A DNA stretch of 64,000 nucleotides from positions 1-64,000 of the IMG/VR virus record IMGVR_UViG_3300045996_003734. The stretch is one strand, 5' to 3'. This document shows positions 1 to 7,570 of this stretch, piece by piece. The position numbers were made by a program, and so were the translations under genes. The stretch is from a virus. The notes beneath the pieces are model-generated. The model was not told the DNA's origin and ran no database searches. It saw only the letters and a program-made list of their open reading frames with translations. Every line of letters starts with the position of its first letter. Positions within the stretch are counted from its first letter, which is position 1.

Positions 1-1122
1 GTCGATGCAGTCGGCGCCGGTGTGGTGGATGTACAGGTGGGAGAGGTCCACGCGCTTCTTGTCGCCGCCCTGCAGCCCCAGGCCGTAGCCGTAGCAGTTC
101 TTGATCTCGACGCGGTGGATGCGCAGGCCGTCGCAACCGCCCGTCCCCGTCCGCAGCCCGTGGACCGACGAAGTGTTGCCGGAGCCCGGGTTCACGAGCT
201 GGCTGTTGCCGTCGAGGGTGAGGTCGCTGATCTCGATCTCGGTCGCGCCGTCGATGTTGAATAGGTTGGCGTTCGCGCCGTTCGCCGCGCGGATGATGGT
301 CTTTCCCCGACCTGCGCCGCGGAGCGTGACGTTGGCCAGCCCGGTCAGGGAGAGGCACACGTCATCGATCGCTGACTCGTTCACTAGGTACGCGGCGCCG
401 AGCCCGTCGGGCACGTACACGAGGCCCGCGCCTGCAGTGTTCGCGGCTGCGAGCGCAGCCTGCAGCGCCACCCGGTTGGCGGCCGCGAGCGCAGCCGGCG
501 AGGCCCCAAAGGCGGAGAGCTTCACGTTGAAGTAGGCGAACAGGTCGCGCACCGCGATGCCGCCGTCCTTCAGTTCCTTGCCGCTCGCGCTCTGGAAGAC
601 CGGCACGCGGTCGACCACCGCCGAGGCCGGGCCGAGCACGTCGCCGCCGCCCGGAGGCACCACGTCCACGTCGTCGTTCTGGTTGTCCGCCCAGCCGCCT
701 GCCGAGTACTGCGTGCCCTCGGTCGCGATGATCTTGCGGCGGCCGAGGGCGCTCCGGACGCAGACCAACCGCTCGAACTGGAAGTCCGGGCTGGGCCGGT
801 CGTTCCGATCGAGGCCTCCGTTGACCAGGCAGCGCACCACCCACGAGGCCGCGCCGGTAGCGGGAACGTTGAGCGTGACCGCCGTCGCCGGCGTCGCCGC
901 GTCCACCTTCTGGCCCGTGGTCGCGCCGACCAGCGAGAGGAGAGCCGCGCCCTTGCTGGCCCTCGGCGACTTGTCGTCGCTGGCGCTGCACACCTCGTAG
1001 GTCACCCGGCGCACGACGCCCGTCAGCGCCTCGAGCTGCAGGACGAGCGACGCGCCGCTCACCGTGTCGTAGCCACGTGCCGAGCTCGGGCTACCTTGGA
1101 TGGTGAAACGGGCGAGGTTCAC
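1..1122 (-). CDS. Tailspike / right-handed beta-helix protein, N-terminal part (runs off window)
   Basis: The frame is open from a GTG at 1122 to the window edge, giving 374 codons of a longer protein. It begins MNLARFTIQGSPSSARGYD and closely matches the first 374 residues of the complete spike at 60760-63270, with only scattered substitutions such as VTYEVCSAS for VTYEVYSAS. The N-terminal ~130 residues probably attach to the virion, and the start of the beta-helix (NVTLRGAGRGKTIIR type) is included. By family knowledge such spikes bind or cleave surface polysaccharide. It lies downstream of the large terminase on the same strand, separated by two small genes absent from the other copy. No clear Shine-Dalgarno precedes the GTG, so the start rests on conservation with the right copy. 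Confidence 0.8.
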   Translation of the reverse strand, partial: MNLARFTIQGSPSSARGYDTVSGASLVLQLEALTGVVRRVTYEVCSASDDKSPRASKGAALLSLVGATTGQKVDAATPATAVTLNVPATGAASWVVRCLVNGGLDRNDRPSPDFQFERLVCVRSALGRRKIIATEGTQYSAGGWADNQNDDVDVVPPGGGDVLGPASAVVDRVPVFQSASGKELKDGGIAVRDLFAYFNVKLSAFGASPAALAAANRVALQAALAAANTAGAGLVYVPDGLGAAYLVNESAIDDVCLSLTGLANVTLRGAGRGKTIIRAANGANANLFNIDGATEIEISDLTLDGNSQLVNPGSGNTSSVHGLRTGTGGCDGLRIHRVEIKNCYGYGLGLQGGDKKRVDLSHLYIHHTGADCID

Positions 1123-1140
1123 GGGCTCGGTATGCGAGCG
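1..1140. repeat. Left copy of diverged duplication (spike N-terminal region)
   Basis: This stretch aligns without gaps to 62149-63288. The first 120 bases are identical; further in, the copies differ at scattered positions, mostly third codon positions (for example about 7 of 60 in 121-180). Homology stops abruptly just upstream of the spike start, after the shared TATGCGAGC at about 1139, where this copy continues with a 0.67-kb segment that the right copy lacks. Confidence 0.95.
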
Positions 1141-1163
1141 CCCGCGTCACCTGACCCACCTCG

Positions 1164-1424
1164 CTACCCGGAGCTCTTGGAGCGACTTTGCCCAAGGAGG
1201 AATCCGAGACCAGTGCCAATGACCGGCAGAATCGTCGATGCCTCGTCCTCGCGCCAGATAAGAGCTGCGACGTAGGCCAGGCAGAGAGCGATGAGCACGC
1301 CTCCTCCAAACCACGTTCGCAAGAGCGCGTTGCGTGCTTTTCCACTTTCGCGGATGAGGTTCGGCGTGGGCCGCGTCGGCTGGGCGCCTCCCGACTGGAG
1401 CTTCACCTCGGGATCGGTTCCCAT
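1164..1424 (-). CDS. Small two-helix membrane protein, unknown function
   Basis: This 86-residue protein starts at an ATG sharing one base with the TGA of the upstream gene (TGATG junction), so the two are translationally coupled. It has a polar N-terminal half, a hydrophobic segment at about residues 38-57 (containing GGVLIALCLAYVAALIW) and a second at about 64-79 (ILPVIGTGLGFLLG), then a basic tail. The gene is missing between terminase and spike in the right-hand copy, so it is part of an acquired or lost two-gene segment. A role at the envelope, for example superinfection exclusion or a holin-like activity, is possible but is only a guess from topology and position. Confidence 0.6.
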   Translation of the reverse strand: MGTDPEVKLQSGGAQPTRPTPNLIRESGKARNALLRTWFGGGVLIALCLAYVAALIWREDEASTILPVIGTGLGFLLGQSRSKSSG

Positions 1425-1774
1425 CAGAACTTCCGCAATACGTAGAGGTTGAAGATGTTCACGACGCCGATCCGATGCACTGCGACCTGGACGCAGAGCG
1501 TAGCCCCGGCGACCGAGCCGAATTCTCCCGGCTCCTGCAGCGCTACCCCCAGAGGACCGATGCCACCGCTGACGGTGATGACCAGCACGCCTCCTTGCGC
1601 AACCCACGCGATGTTGTGCGGGAGGTCGGCCCCGGATCGCACCCTCAGCTCGAAGTTCACTGAGTGGCCAAGCGTATTGATCGTGACGCGAGCAGCACCT
1701 GGCTCGTCGGGCACCATCACGGACACGTGCTCGAGCTGTTGATACGTACCTGAGTTGAAGGTGACCTGAATCAC
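1424..1774 (-). CDS. Hypothetical beta-rich small protein
   Basis: This 116-residue protein uses a GTG start at 1774, about 35 bases after the large terminase stop. The sequence (IQVTFNSGTYQQLEHVSV..., FELRVRSG..., GGVLVITVSGGIGPLGVAL) is rich in alternating hydrophobic residues and glycine, suggesting a beta-sandwich or virion decoration-like fold. It has no signal peptide and I recognise no family. It is coupled to the membrane-protein gene behind it, and both are absent from the paralogous terminase-spike junction at 63.3 kb. Confidence 0.55.
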   Translation of the reverse strand: MIQVTFNSGTYQQLEHVSVMVPDEPGAARVTINTLGHSVNFELRVRSGADLPHNIAWVAQGGVLVITVSGGIGPLGVALQEPGEFGSVAGATLCVQVAVHRIGVVNIFNLYVLRKF

Positions 1775-1809
1775 GGCCGCGCAACGTACGACTTGCGCGG
1801 TTCCGACGT

Positions 1810-2501
1810 CTAGTACCCGCCTGTCGCGGCCGCTTTCCTGCCGCCCCGCGCCGGCACCTTGGGCTTGCTCGCCGGCTGCTTGTCGGCAAAATCCCAGTTG
1901 TGCACGGTCGAGTCCACCTGGTCGTCCTCGGCGCCGTCGATGCCGGTGAAGCGCTCGTGCTCCTTCACGTAGTCGCCGATCCACTTGCCCTCGTCCCAGC
2001 ACTCCAGCTCGCGTAGTAGTTTCTGCAGCGCGACGGAGTCCAGGCTCGGGTCGTGGTCGAGCGGGACCTGCAGGCGACCTTGGCCCCACGCCGCGGCGCA
2101 AGGCTGCGCGGCGCTGAACTTGTCGACGGTGCGCGGCACCTCGATGAGCCGGAGCCTGGGGTGGAGCCGGCGGAGGTTCTGGGCAACGCTCTGCCCCTGC
2201 CCGCCCTGGGTCTCGACAACGATGGGCACGCCCGGCCAGCTCGCTTGGAGGCACGCCAGTACGCGCACGACGTCGGGCGTCTCGAGCTGCATCCGGTAGC
2301 AGCGCAGCACCTGGCCGTAGAGCATGCCGGTCAGCAGGACGCCCTCGGGGCTCTCCCACGGAGCGCGCCAGTAGCAGCAGATGGTGATGGCGGTGTGGTC
2401 GGCGCTCGTCTTGGCCGTACCCGCGGCATCCACCGCGATGACGATTTGCCGCCCTTGCCGGATCGCCTGCCCCATGTACCGGCGCGGCTCGCCGAAGACG
2501 C
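1810..2501. repeat. Left copy of diverged duplication (terminase C-terminal region)
   Basis: This stretch is collinear with 63309-64000 at the right edge, where the window stops. The protein level is nearly identical, with substitutions such as ATGGY/GVATGGY at the C-terminus and RRLHPRLRLIEVP versus RRLNPKLRLVEVP. The homology presumably continues beyond the right edge. Confidence 0.93.
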
Positions 2502-3354
2502 TGCCGCCCTTGGGGCGCGGCCGCTGCATGTACTGCGACCACCAGTTGTACTCCCCCACCACCGCGCGGATTTGGAGCAGCGCCTTCAGGTCGTAGCGCG
2601 CAGCCCACAGCGGTTGCCCGTGCTCGTCGATGGCCGGCAGCGACACGAGCTCGAACGGAGGCATGTTCTCCGGGTCCTGCTCGCAGAGCTTCATGATGCG
2701 CGCGATGAGGTCGTCGTCGTTCCACCGCTGGTGAAAGGCGATGACCGAGGCGCCTGGCTCGCGGCGGGTGAACTGGTCGCCGATGAACGACTGCCAGACG
2801 GCTTCGCGAACGGTCTCGCTCTCGGCCTCCCCGCGGTTCTTGAACGCGTCGTCGTTGAGCAGCAGGTCGAGGCCCTTGGACACCAGGCCGCCGTCTCGGC
2901 CCACGGCGACGAAGCCGCCGCCGGCGGCGGTCTGCCAGTGCCGCACGCTCGCGCTCGGGTCCCACTTCTTACCCGGCCCCGAGCGCTGGAAGTCCACGCC
3001 GGCGTCGACCGCCCGCTGCCGCGCGATGCGGCTCTGGTCGTCGGCGACGTCTTGGCTGTAGGTGGCGTAGACGACGCGCTTGGTGGGGTTGTACTTCAGA
3101 AACCGCGCTGCGCCGTGGAAGACGATCTCCGACTTGCCGTGGCGCGGCGGCGCCTCCACGCAGCCGTACACCTCCTCGCCTTGCTGGATTCGGTCGAAGA
3201 GGTCGCACATGCGCGAGAGCGCGATCGGAGCCGTGTAGCGCGGCGACGCCCACGGGATGAACTCCAGCAGCTCGGTGCGGCCGCGAATCTCCTGGGTCCG
3301 GCGCCGCGCTAGCGCCCGCTGGTAGGCCTCACTTTTTTGCTGCTGGGGGTCCAA
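1810..3354 (-). CDS. terL: Phage terminase large subunit (DNA-packaging ATPase/nuclease)
   Basis: This 514-residue packaging motor subunit would dock on the portal, hydrolyse ATP to translocate DNA into the prohead and cut the concatemer. The N-terminal ATPase domain shows a Walker A-like VEAPPRHGKSE at residues 66-76 and a Walker B-like region in GLDLLLNDDAFKNRGEAES. The C-terminal RNase H-fold nuclease is marked by VIAVDAAGTAKTSADHTAI, containing the first catalytic aspartate. Length is normal for the family. The start overlaps the end of the small-subunit gene by 26 bases. The C-terminal third is duplicated at 63309-64000 in a second, diverged terminase gene. Confidence 0.95.
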   Translation of the reverse strand: MDPQQQKSEAYQRALARRRTQEIRGRTELLEFIPWASPRYTAPIALSRMCDLFDRIQQGEEVYGCVEAPPRHGKSEIVFHGAARFLKYNPTKRVVYATYSQDVADDQSRIARQRAVDAGVDFQRSGPGKKWDPSASVRHWQTAAGGGFVAVGRDGGLVSKGLDLLLNDDAFKNRGEAESETVREAVWQSFIGDQFTRREPGASVIAFHQRWNDDDLIARIMKLCEQDPENMPPFELVSLPAIDEHGQPLWAARYDLKALLQIRAVVGEYNWWSQYMQRPRPKGGSVFGEPRRYMGQAIRQGRQIVIAVDAAGTAKTSADHTAITICCYWRAPWESPEGVLLTGMLYGQVLRCYRMQLETPDVVRVLACLQASWPGVPIVVETQGGQGQSVAQNLRRLHPRLRLIEVPRTVDKFSAAQPCAAAWGQGRLQVPLDHDPSLDSVALQKLLRELECWDEGKWIGDYVKEHERFTGIDGAEDDQVDSTVHNWDFADKQPASKPKVPARGGRKAAATGGY

Positions 3355-3946
3355 AGCGCTCGGGTTTCGTGCCCGTCTCGCCGAAGCGTTCCACCTCTTC
3401 CGGTGTCCAACCCTCGAAGGGGTCCGGCGGCTTCACCACGATGTTCTGGCGCAGCTCGCCCATGTGCTCGAGCAGGGTGCGCGCCGCCGGCACGCGGTCG
3501 CCTTCGTTCTCTTGGAGCACCTGCAGGAGACGAAGCCGCGCGATGGCCACCAGCTTCTCCCTCTGCCCGGTCGTGTAGTCGACCAGGCGCGAGGCCTCGG
3601 CGGAGTAGTGCTGGACGGTCTTGACGCTCATGGTCCAGGCCGGCGAGCTCCACCGCTTCGCCAGCACCTTCGCCATGCTGGCCCGCCACTCTCCGGAGGC
3701 CATCAGCTGCGCGATTTCGAAGATGCGGCCGCGCTTGATCTCCTGCGGCGTGAGCATCGGCGCGGTGGGGTCGGTCGGGACGTCCGCTGCCGAGAGCGGC
3801 GGGAGCTCGTCGGGGTCCTGCTCCGGCTCGCGCTCGGCCTTTGGTGGGCGCTTGGCACCCTTTGGCTTCGGCTTCTTCGCCGCCTTGCGCTTGGACGATG
3901 GAGCAACGGATCCATTCGGCGCCGTATCTGAGGGTCCAGCTGTCAC
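3329..3946 (-). CDS. terS: Phage terminase small subunit (probable)
   Basis: This 205-residue protein lies immediately upstream of and overlaps the large terminase, the standard place for the DNA-recognition subunit. Residues 1-60 are a Lys/Pro/Glu-rich disordered tail (KRKAAKKPKPKGAKRPPK). The rest is helical, with a likely DNA-binding segment around LTPQEIKRGRIFEIAQLMASGEW and WTMSVKTVQHYSAEASRLV, followed by an oligomerisation-like helical region. Identification rests on position and architecture; I do not see a diagnostic motif. It is the first gene of the late operon of the left phage copy. Confidence 0.7.
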   Translation of the reverse strand: MTAGPSDTAPNGSVAPSSKRKAAKKPKPKGAKRPPKAEREPEQDPDELPPLSAADVPTDPTAPMLTPQEIKRGRIFEIAQLMASGEWRASMAKVLAKRWSSPAWTMSVKTVQHYSAEASRLVDYTTGQREKLVAIARLRLLQVLQENEGDRVPAARTLLEHMGELRQNIVVKPPDPFEGWTPEEVERFGETGTKPERFGPPAAKK

Positions 3947-3999
3947 GCCCCGCAGCTCCCGCTTGACGGCGCGACGGAGGCGCTCTCTCCTGGACGTTT

Positions 4000-4416
4000 A
4001 TGACCAGAGCGGTTTGTACAATCTTGGTACTTCTTACAGTCGGGTGCAGCTCCGACGACGACGCGCAGGCGTGCGCCCTCGAGCACCGGGACGGCACTTA
4101 CCTGCTGCAAATGACCGAGAGCTCTGGGACTTGCGGCCCCGTCCCCGACGGCGTCACCCGACAGAACCCCACGCTCAACTCGATCGGCAACGGGTGTGCT
4201 CTGGATGCCGACGACGACCTGAGCGCCGACAAATGTTCCCTCTCTCGTTCGGCCACCTGCCCCACCGACGACGGCGGCACGATCAGCTTGGTTGGGGTCG
4301 TCAAGGAGCAGGACGGCGGAGCGAAGCTTACCGGCCTGCTCACGGTGACCTTGCGAAACGAGGCCGGCAGCGCGGTCTGCATGGGCACCTACGACGCCAC
4401 GTACACGCGGCAGTAG
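4000..4416 (+). CDS. Secreted lipoprotein moron
   Basis: This 138-residue protein begins MTRAVCTILVLLTVGCSS, a lipoprotein signal peptide with the lipidated cysteine at about residue 16. The mature part is Cys-rich (about seven further cysteines) and acidic, consistent with disulfides outside the cytoplasm. It lies on the plus strand between the minus-strand small terminase and replication genes, the signature of a moron: an independently expressed lysogenic-conversion gene. A strong GC hairpin follows. The ATG at 4000 is chosen because it gives a complete signal peptide; the Shine-Dalgarno is weak. Function unknown; myxobacterial genomes are rich in such small lipoproteins. Confidence 0.7.
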   Translation: MTRAVCTILVLLTVGCSSDDDAQACALEHRDGTYLLQMTESSGTCGPVPDGVTRQNPTLNSIGNGCALDADDDLSADKCSLSRSATCPTDDGGTISLVGVVKEQDGGAKLTGLLTVTLRNEAGSAVCMGTYDATYTRQ

Positions 4417-4419
4417 CCT

Positions 4420-4439
4420 CGCGCGCGCGCCGCGCGCGT
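4420..4439. terminator. GC palindrome, candidate bidirectional terminator
   Basis: An alternating CG run with a central GCC forms a perfect 7-bp stem (CGCGCGC-GCC-GCGCGCG) immediately after the lipoprotein stop codon and just ahead of the 3' end of the convergent operon gene at 4461. It has no T-run, so termination is an inference from position and stem strength. Confidence 0.45.
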
Positions 4440-4460
4440 GACCTGGGGGGTATTGGGTGT

Positions 4461-4709
4461 TCAACCGACGCTCCGTTTCCGGTAGTGGTTCTCGGGCTTG
4501 CAGAGGTGGAACAGCGAGCAATGTGGGCATGTGTAAGGCGTGAGCTTGTTGCGGCCCTGCCCGCGCATGACGCGCGCGGCGTGCTTGGCGGCGGCCCGGC
4601 TCGCGTAGGTGCGCTTGTCCATGCAGCCGCGAGCCTCGAAGCTGGAGACGCCTCGGGCCTCCATGTCGAGCCGGCGCTGGGCCGCGCGCGCCGTGGGCAG
4701 CTGAGCCAC
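4461..4709 (-). CDS. Small zinc-finger-like protein
   Basis: About 82 residues from a GTG at 4709 that overlaps the TAG of the upstream gene (TAGTG); an ATG at 4742 is the alternative start. The C-terminus has a CPHCSLFHLC pattern preceded by a basic helix (KRTYASRAAAKHAARVMRGQGRNKLTPYT). This arrangement is common in small phage proteins that bind nucleic acid. It is the last gene of the leftward early operon before the lipoprotein moron. Function unknown. Confidence 0.6.
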   Translation of the reverse strand: MAQLPTARAAQRRLDMEARGVSSFEARGCMDKRTYASRAAAKHAARVMRGQGRNKLTPYTCPHCSLFHLCKPENHYRKRSVG

Positions 4710-5035
4710 TAGCTTCGCCCCGGGAGCTGCTTCGAAGGGCATGAGCTGGTGCAGAGACCCACGCCGTGCGGGCACTCCGGACGCCGCTCCGCAGTGGTCT
4801 CGACGGGGTCGTCCGAACGCCAGCAGTGGACCACCAGCGACGCCACGCCGGGCTTTTCCTGCACCGCGGACGCCGCCTGGTGGTAGCGGCCCGGTGGCAG
4901 CAGCTTGTGCTTGGTCAGGTAGTCGGAGATGGCTTGGCCGTACTGCTCCGAGGTGAGCGAAACCGTGTGGTCAGGCGGCCCAAGCACAGCGTCGGCGGCG
5001 CTGGCGAAAGCCATGAATGGGTCCCGGCCCCACAT
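4709..5035 (-). CDS. Hypothetical protein
   Basis: This 108-residue protein has an ATG at 5035 overlapping the previous TGA (TGATG). The central part (SLTSEQYGQAISDYLTKHKLLPPGRYHQAASAVQEKPGVASLVVHCW) looks like a compact alpha/beta fold. The C-terminus carries CPHGVGLCTSSC, a possible metal site. No family recognised. It belongs to the replication operon by its coupled start. Confidence 0.55.
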   Translation of the reverse strand: MWGRDPFMAFASAADAVLGPPDHTVSLTSEQYGQAISDYLTKHKLLPPGRYHQAASAVQEKPGVASLVVHCWRSDDPVETTAERRPECPHGVGLCTSSCPSKQLPGRS

Positions 5036-5838
5036 CAGCCCGTCGCTCCCAGCTCCAGCTGCTTTTCGTCGGTCCGGAGCGCCCGCGCCTCGATGATTTC
5101 GCCGGTGTCGAGCCGTGTGACCTCGACCACCCCGAGCTTGTAGTTCGTCTTCTGCTCACACTCCACGGCTCGCTCCTCGATGGCCTGGCCGGAGGCGACC
5201 ACCAGCCGGATGAACTCTTTCTGGCATTCCGCAATTTGGGCGCGCTTTTCGCGGAGCAGGTTCTTCAGCTCGCTCTCCAGCCGTTCGCGCTCGAGCAGCT
5301 TGCCGGCGGCGGCCTGGGCTGCCTTATGGGACTGTTCCGGCGTGAGGGCGCAGGGCAGCGTGCGTTCGATTCGGATCTTCTTGATGGCTTGCTTGGTCAC
5401 GGCGTCGCTCCTCGCCCAGCAAAGGGCCTCGTAGGTCAGCAGCCCGGCGTCCTCGGCGGCGGCCAGGGTTTGGATGGTGAAGTTGCGGGACCAGCCGAGG
5501 CGCTTGCTGGCGATGGTCAGCAGCTCGTCTGGTGAGCTGCACTCGATGACGGCGGCGAGCTGCGCGGCGCGGGGTCCCCAGCAGGGGTCCGAGCAGGCCT
5601 CCCTGCCCTTCGTGGGAGCGCGGGGCTCGGTGGTGAAGTCCTCGTCCGGAGCGTGGTGGCGGAGCCAGTGCAGCGTCGCGCGGAGCTCGTCCTCGGTGGC
5701 TGCCGGGAACTGGCGGCGGAGCGAGCCGAAAAGGTAGGCCTGGCTCTTCGTGCGCTTCGCCACCTCTCGGACGGTGCCGCCGATGTTCCGGGCCGCCTTC
5801 GTGCAGACGTCGAGCGCGAAGTCTCGGATGCTCGCCAT
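5035..5838 (-). CDS. Hypothetical early protein with HTH-like N-terminus and coiled coil
   Basis: This 267-residue protein starts directly after the stop of the upstream gene. Residues ~1-65 resemble a winged or tetrahelical HTH (VREVAKRTKSQAYLFGSLRRQFP, then EDELRATLHWLRHH). A second HTH-like stretch is SKRLGWSRNFTIQTLAAAEDAGLLTYE. Residues ~185-230 form a charged coiled coil (LERERLESELKNLLREKRAQIAECQKEF), and the end (VTRLDTGEIIEARAL) is a short beta region. It lies in the replication operon, so a DNA-binding or regulatory role is likely but unproven. Confidence 0.6.
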   Translation of the reverse strand: MASIRDFALDVCTKAARNIGGTVREVAKRTKSQAYLFGSLRRQFPAATEDELRATLHWLRHHAPDEDFTTEPRAPTKGREACSDPCWGPRAAQLAAVIECSSPDELLTIASKRLGWSRNFTIQTLAAAEDAGLLTYEALCWARSDAVTKQAIKKIRIERTLPCALTPEQSHKAAQAAAGKLLERERLESELKNLLREKRAQIAECQKEFIRLVVASGQAIEERAVECEQKTNYKLGVVEVTRLDTGEIIEARALRTDEKQLELGATG

Positions 5839-6189
5839 TCAGCGCTTCCGCCCCCGCTTGAGCAGGCCCGCGCGCGCCAGCGCTTCGCGAAGCCCGACCT
5901 GCATGTAGTAGTCCCGCTTGCCGTCCGGCCCCGCCGGGAAGCGGGCGGCGATGTCCTGCCCGGCCTTGCCGTACACCTTGTTGTCGGCGCCGTCGCAGAT
6001 CTCCTTGAGCAGCTGCGCCTCCTGCTGGCGCTTGTGGTGGTCGAGGCGCTCCGCCTCCGCGCGCGCGGCCGCCTGCTGCTCGGGCGAGCTGTAGATGGCC
6101 GAGATGCTCGCCGACAGCTCCTCGCCGAACAGCGCTCGGAACTCCGGGTCCTCGGCCGTGATGAGCCGGGGCGCGTGGCGGAAGGCCAT
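5839..6189 (-). CDS. Hypothetical early protein
   Basis: About 116 residues from an ATG at 6189 (MAFRHAPRLITAED) that shares one base with the TGA of the upstream helicase-loader-like gene. An upstream in-frame start at 6243 is less likely. It is helical and charged, with a basic C-terminus (LARAGLLKRGRKR). The position between replication genes suggests an accessory role. No family recognised. Confidence 0.55.
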   Translation of the reverse strand: MAFRHAPRLITAEDPEFRALFGEELSASISAIYSSPEQQAAARAEAERLDHHKRQQEAQLLKEICDGADNKVYGKAGQDIAARFPAGPDGKRDYYMQVGLREALARAGLLKRGRKR

Positions 6190-6566
6190 CAAGAGGCCTC
6201 CGGCGGCGGTGCTTCGGGCGATTTCGCGGGCGGTTTTTGCCACTCCGGCTTTGCCAGGAAGTCCGTGATCTCCGCGTGGAGCTCGCGCGGCCCCATGATT
6301 TTGCCGGAGTACTTCGGGCCCAGGTAGCGGCCGTGCGGCTCGGTCTCCGGCCGGGGGCGCTGCGCCTCGTAGGCCGTCACCACCTCGGCGATGGTCGGGA
6401 AGAACTTGCTGGTCCGGACGATGCCCGCCACGGCCTGCTGCGCCTGCTCGTGGTCGAGCTCGAGCAGGAAGTTTTCGTACATCACCACCGTGCCGTCGGG
6501 GACGCGAGCGTTCGGGTAGCAGGCCATCAGGATGGCCACGAGCTGGGCGACTTGAGCTTTGGTCAC
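6189..6566 (-). CDS. Replicative helicase loader/inhibitor-like protein
   Basis: About 125 residues from a GTG at 6566 in a GTGA overlap with the upstream replication gene. The pattern LVAILMACYPNARVPDGTVVMYENFLLELDHEQAQQAVAGIVRTSKFFPTIAEVV resembles the helical 'loader and inhibitor of G40P' type protein of many phages, which escorts a DnaB-like helicase. The central SKFFPTIAE stretch is the most typical element. The C-terminal 35 residues are Pro-rich. The neighbouring winged-helix replication protein supports the assignment. No helicase gene itself is visible here, so it would act on the host DnaB. Confidence 0.65.
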   Translation of the reverse strand: MTKAQVAQLVAILMACYPNARVPDGTVVMYENFLLELDHEQAQQAVAGIVRTSKFFPTIAEVVTAYEAQRPRPETEPHGRYLGPKYSGKIMGPRELHAEITDFLAKPEWQKPPAKSPEAPPPEAS

Positions 6567-7570
6567 GAGGTCAGGGCCTTTCGTTCGGGTTGCTGCTCGG
6601 CTTCTCGGAGGGCGGTGGCGCGCGCCAGCTGGCGACCGAGACCGTCGGCGGCACGCGCCCCGGCGCCGTCGGGGCGCGTGGGAATCACCGGCGCCACCGT
6701 GAGCAGGCGCGCGAAGCGGTCGACCTGCGCAGCGTCGCGCAGCACCGTGGTCAGCGTCTGGAGCTGCGGGTTGCGCAGCAGGTGCTCGTCGAGCCCCGCC
6801 CCGCGGATGGCCTGCTCGAGCTCGTCGGTCGTGCGGCCGTCCGCCCACTGCCGGAACATCGCCGCCATGCGCGGGTCCCCCGAGCCGCGCACCGGCTGGC
6901 GCTTTCCGCCGAAGACTTCGGCCAACGTGTCCACGAGCCGGACGGTCTCCGGCCAGGCCTGCGGGTTCGGGTCGGTGAGCGCAGCGAGCTGCGGATCGCG
7001 CAGCCAGCTCTCGGCGCGGGCTTTCAAGTCGGTCGGCAGCTGGCTCGTGCGCGCGCTAGGTCCTGGTCCGATCCCTTCCTGGTCGTTGGTCGTAGGTCGT
7101 AGGTCAGGCGCGAGACTCTCCGGAATCGCTCCGGATGTCGTCGCGAGGGGTTCGCGAGGCTTTCCGGAATCTGTCGGATTCTCGAGCTTTGCTGGCGAGA
7201 ACAGGTCCGCGGGCGGTTTGGGCACAAGCGGCTTGCCGGGTTTGTCGACGCGCTGGTGCCGCGCCCAGTTCCGGATCGCGAAGTACCGCTGGCCACCCAC
7301 GGACCAGGTCCCGATGAAACCGAGGTCGAGAAGCTCGCGAAAGGCTCGCGAGGCTTTCGCGAGCACCTCCGGAGCCTTCGCGCCGTCGTCGCGCTCGAGC
7401 GCGTACCGCCAGACGGAAGCGGCGATGGTGGCGATGCTGGCTCGCCCGTTGCCGTAGTCGTCGGCCAGCAGGATGAGCCCGACCGACAGCACGCGCGCCT
7501 CGTCGCTGGCGGCGGCGAGCAGCTCGTCCTCGAGCCACTCGGGTTTCACCGTCCTGATACGTCCACTCAA
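6563..7570 (-). CDS. Phage replication-initiation protein (winged-helix N-terminus)
   Basis: This 335-residue protein uses a TTG start at 7570, overlapping the TGA of the upstream nuclease gene (TTGA). The start SGRIRTVKPEWLEDELLAAASDEARVLSVGLILLADDYGNGR is the typical N-terminus of phage replication proteins of the MARIRTIKPEFW type (DnaD/DUF1376-like winged helix). A Pro/Ser-rich linker spans about residues 125-185. The C-terminal domain (ADGRTTDELEQAIRGAGLDEHLLRNPQLQTLTTVLRD) is helical, as in helicase-recruiting proteins. Together with the next gene it probably opens the phage origin and recruits host helicase. Confidence 0.72.
   Translation of the reverse strand: MSGRIRTVKPEWLEDELLAAASDEARVLSVGLILLADDYGNGRASIATIAASVWRYALERDDGAKAPEVLAKASRAFRELLDLGFIGTWSVGGQRYFAIRNWARHQRVDKPGKPLVPKPPADLFSPAKLENPTDSGKPREPLATTSGAIPESLAPDLRPTTNDQEGIGPGPSARTSQLPTDLKARAESWLRDPQLAALTDPNPQAWPETVRLVDTLAEVFGGKRQPVRGSGDPRMAAMFRQWADGRTTDELEQAIRGAGLDEHLLRNPQLQTLTTVLRDAAQVDRFARLLTVAPVIPTRPDGAGARAADGLGRQLARATALREAEQQPERKALTS

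Noticed and set aside
2053-3312. Long plus-strand open frame (419 codons) opposite the large terminase
   Set aside because: It is the antisense of terL, with low-information Arg/Leu/His-rich translation; the minus-strand frame has clear motifs.
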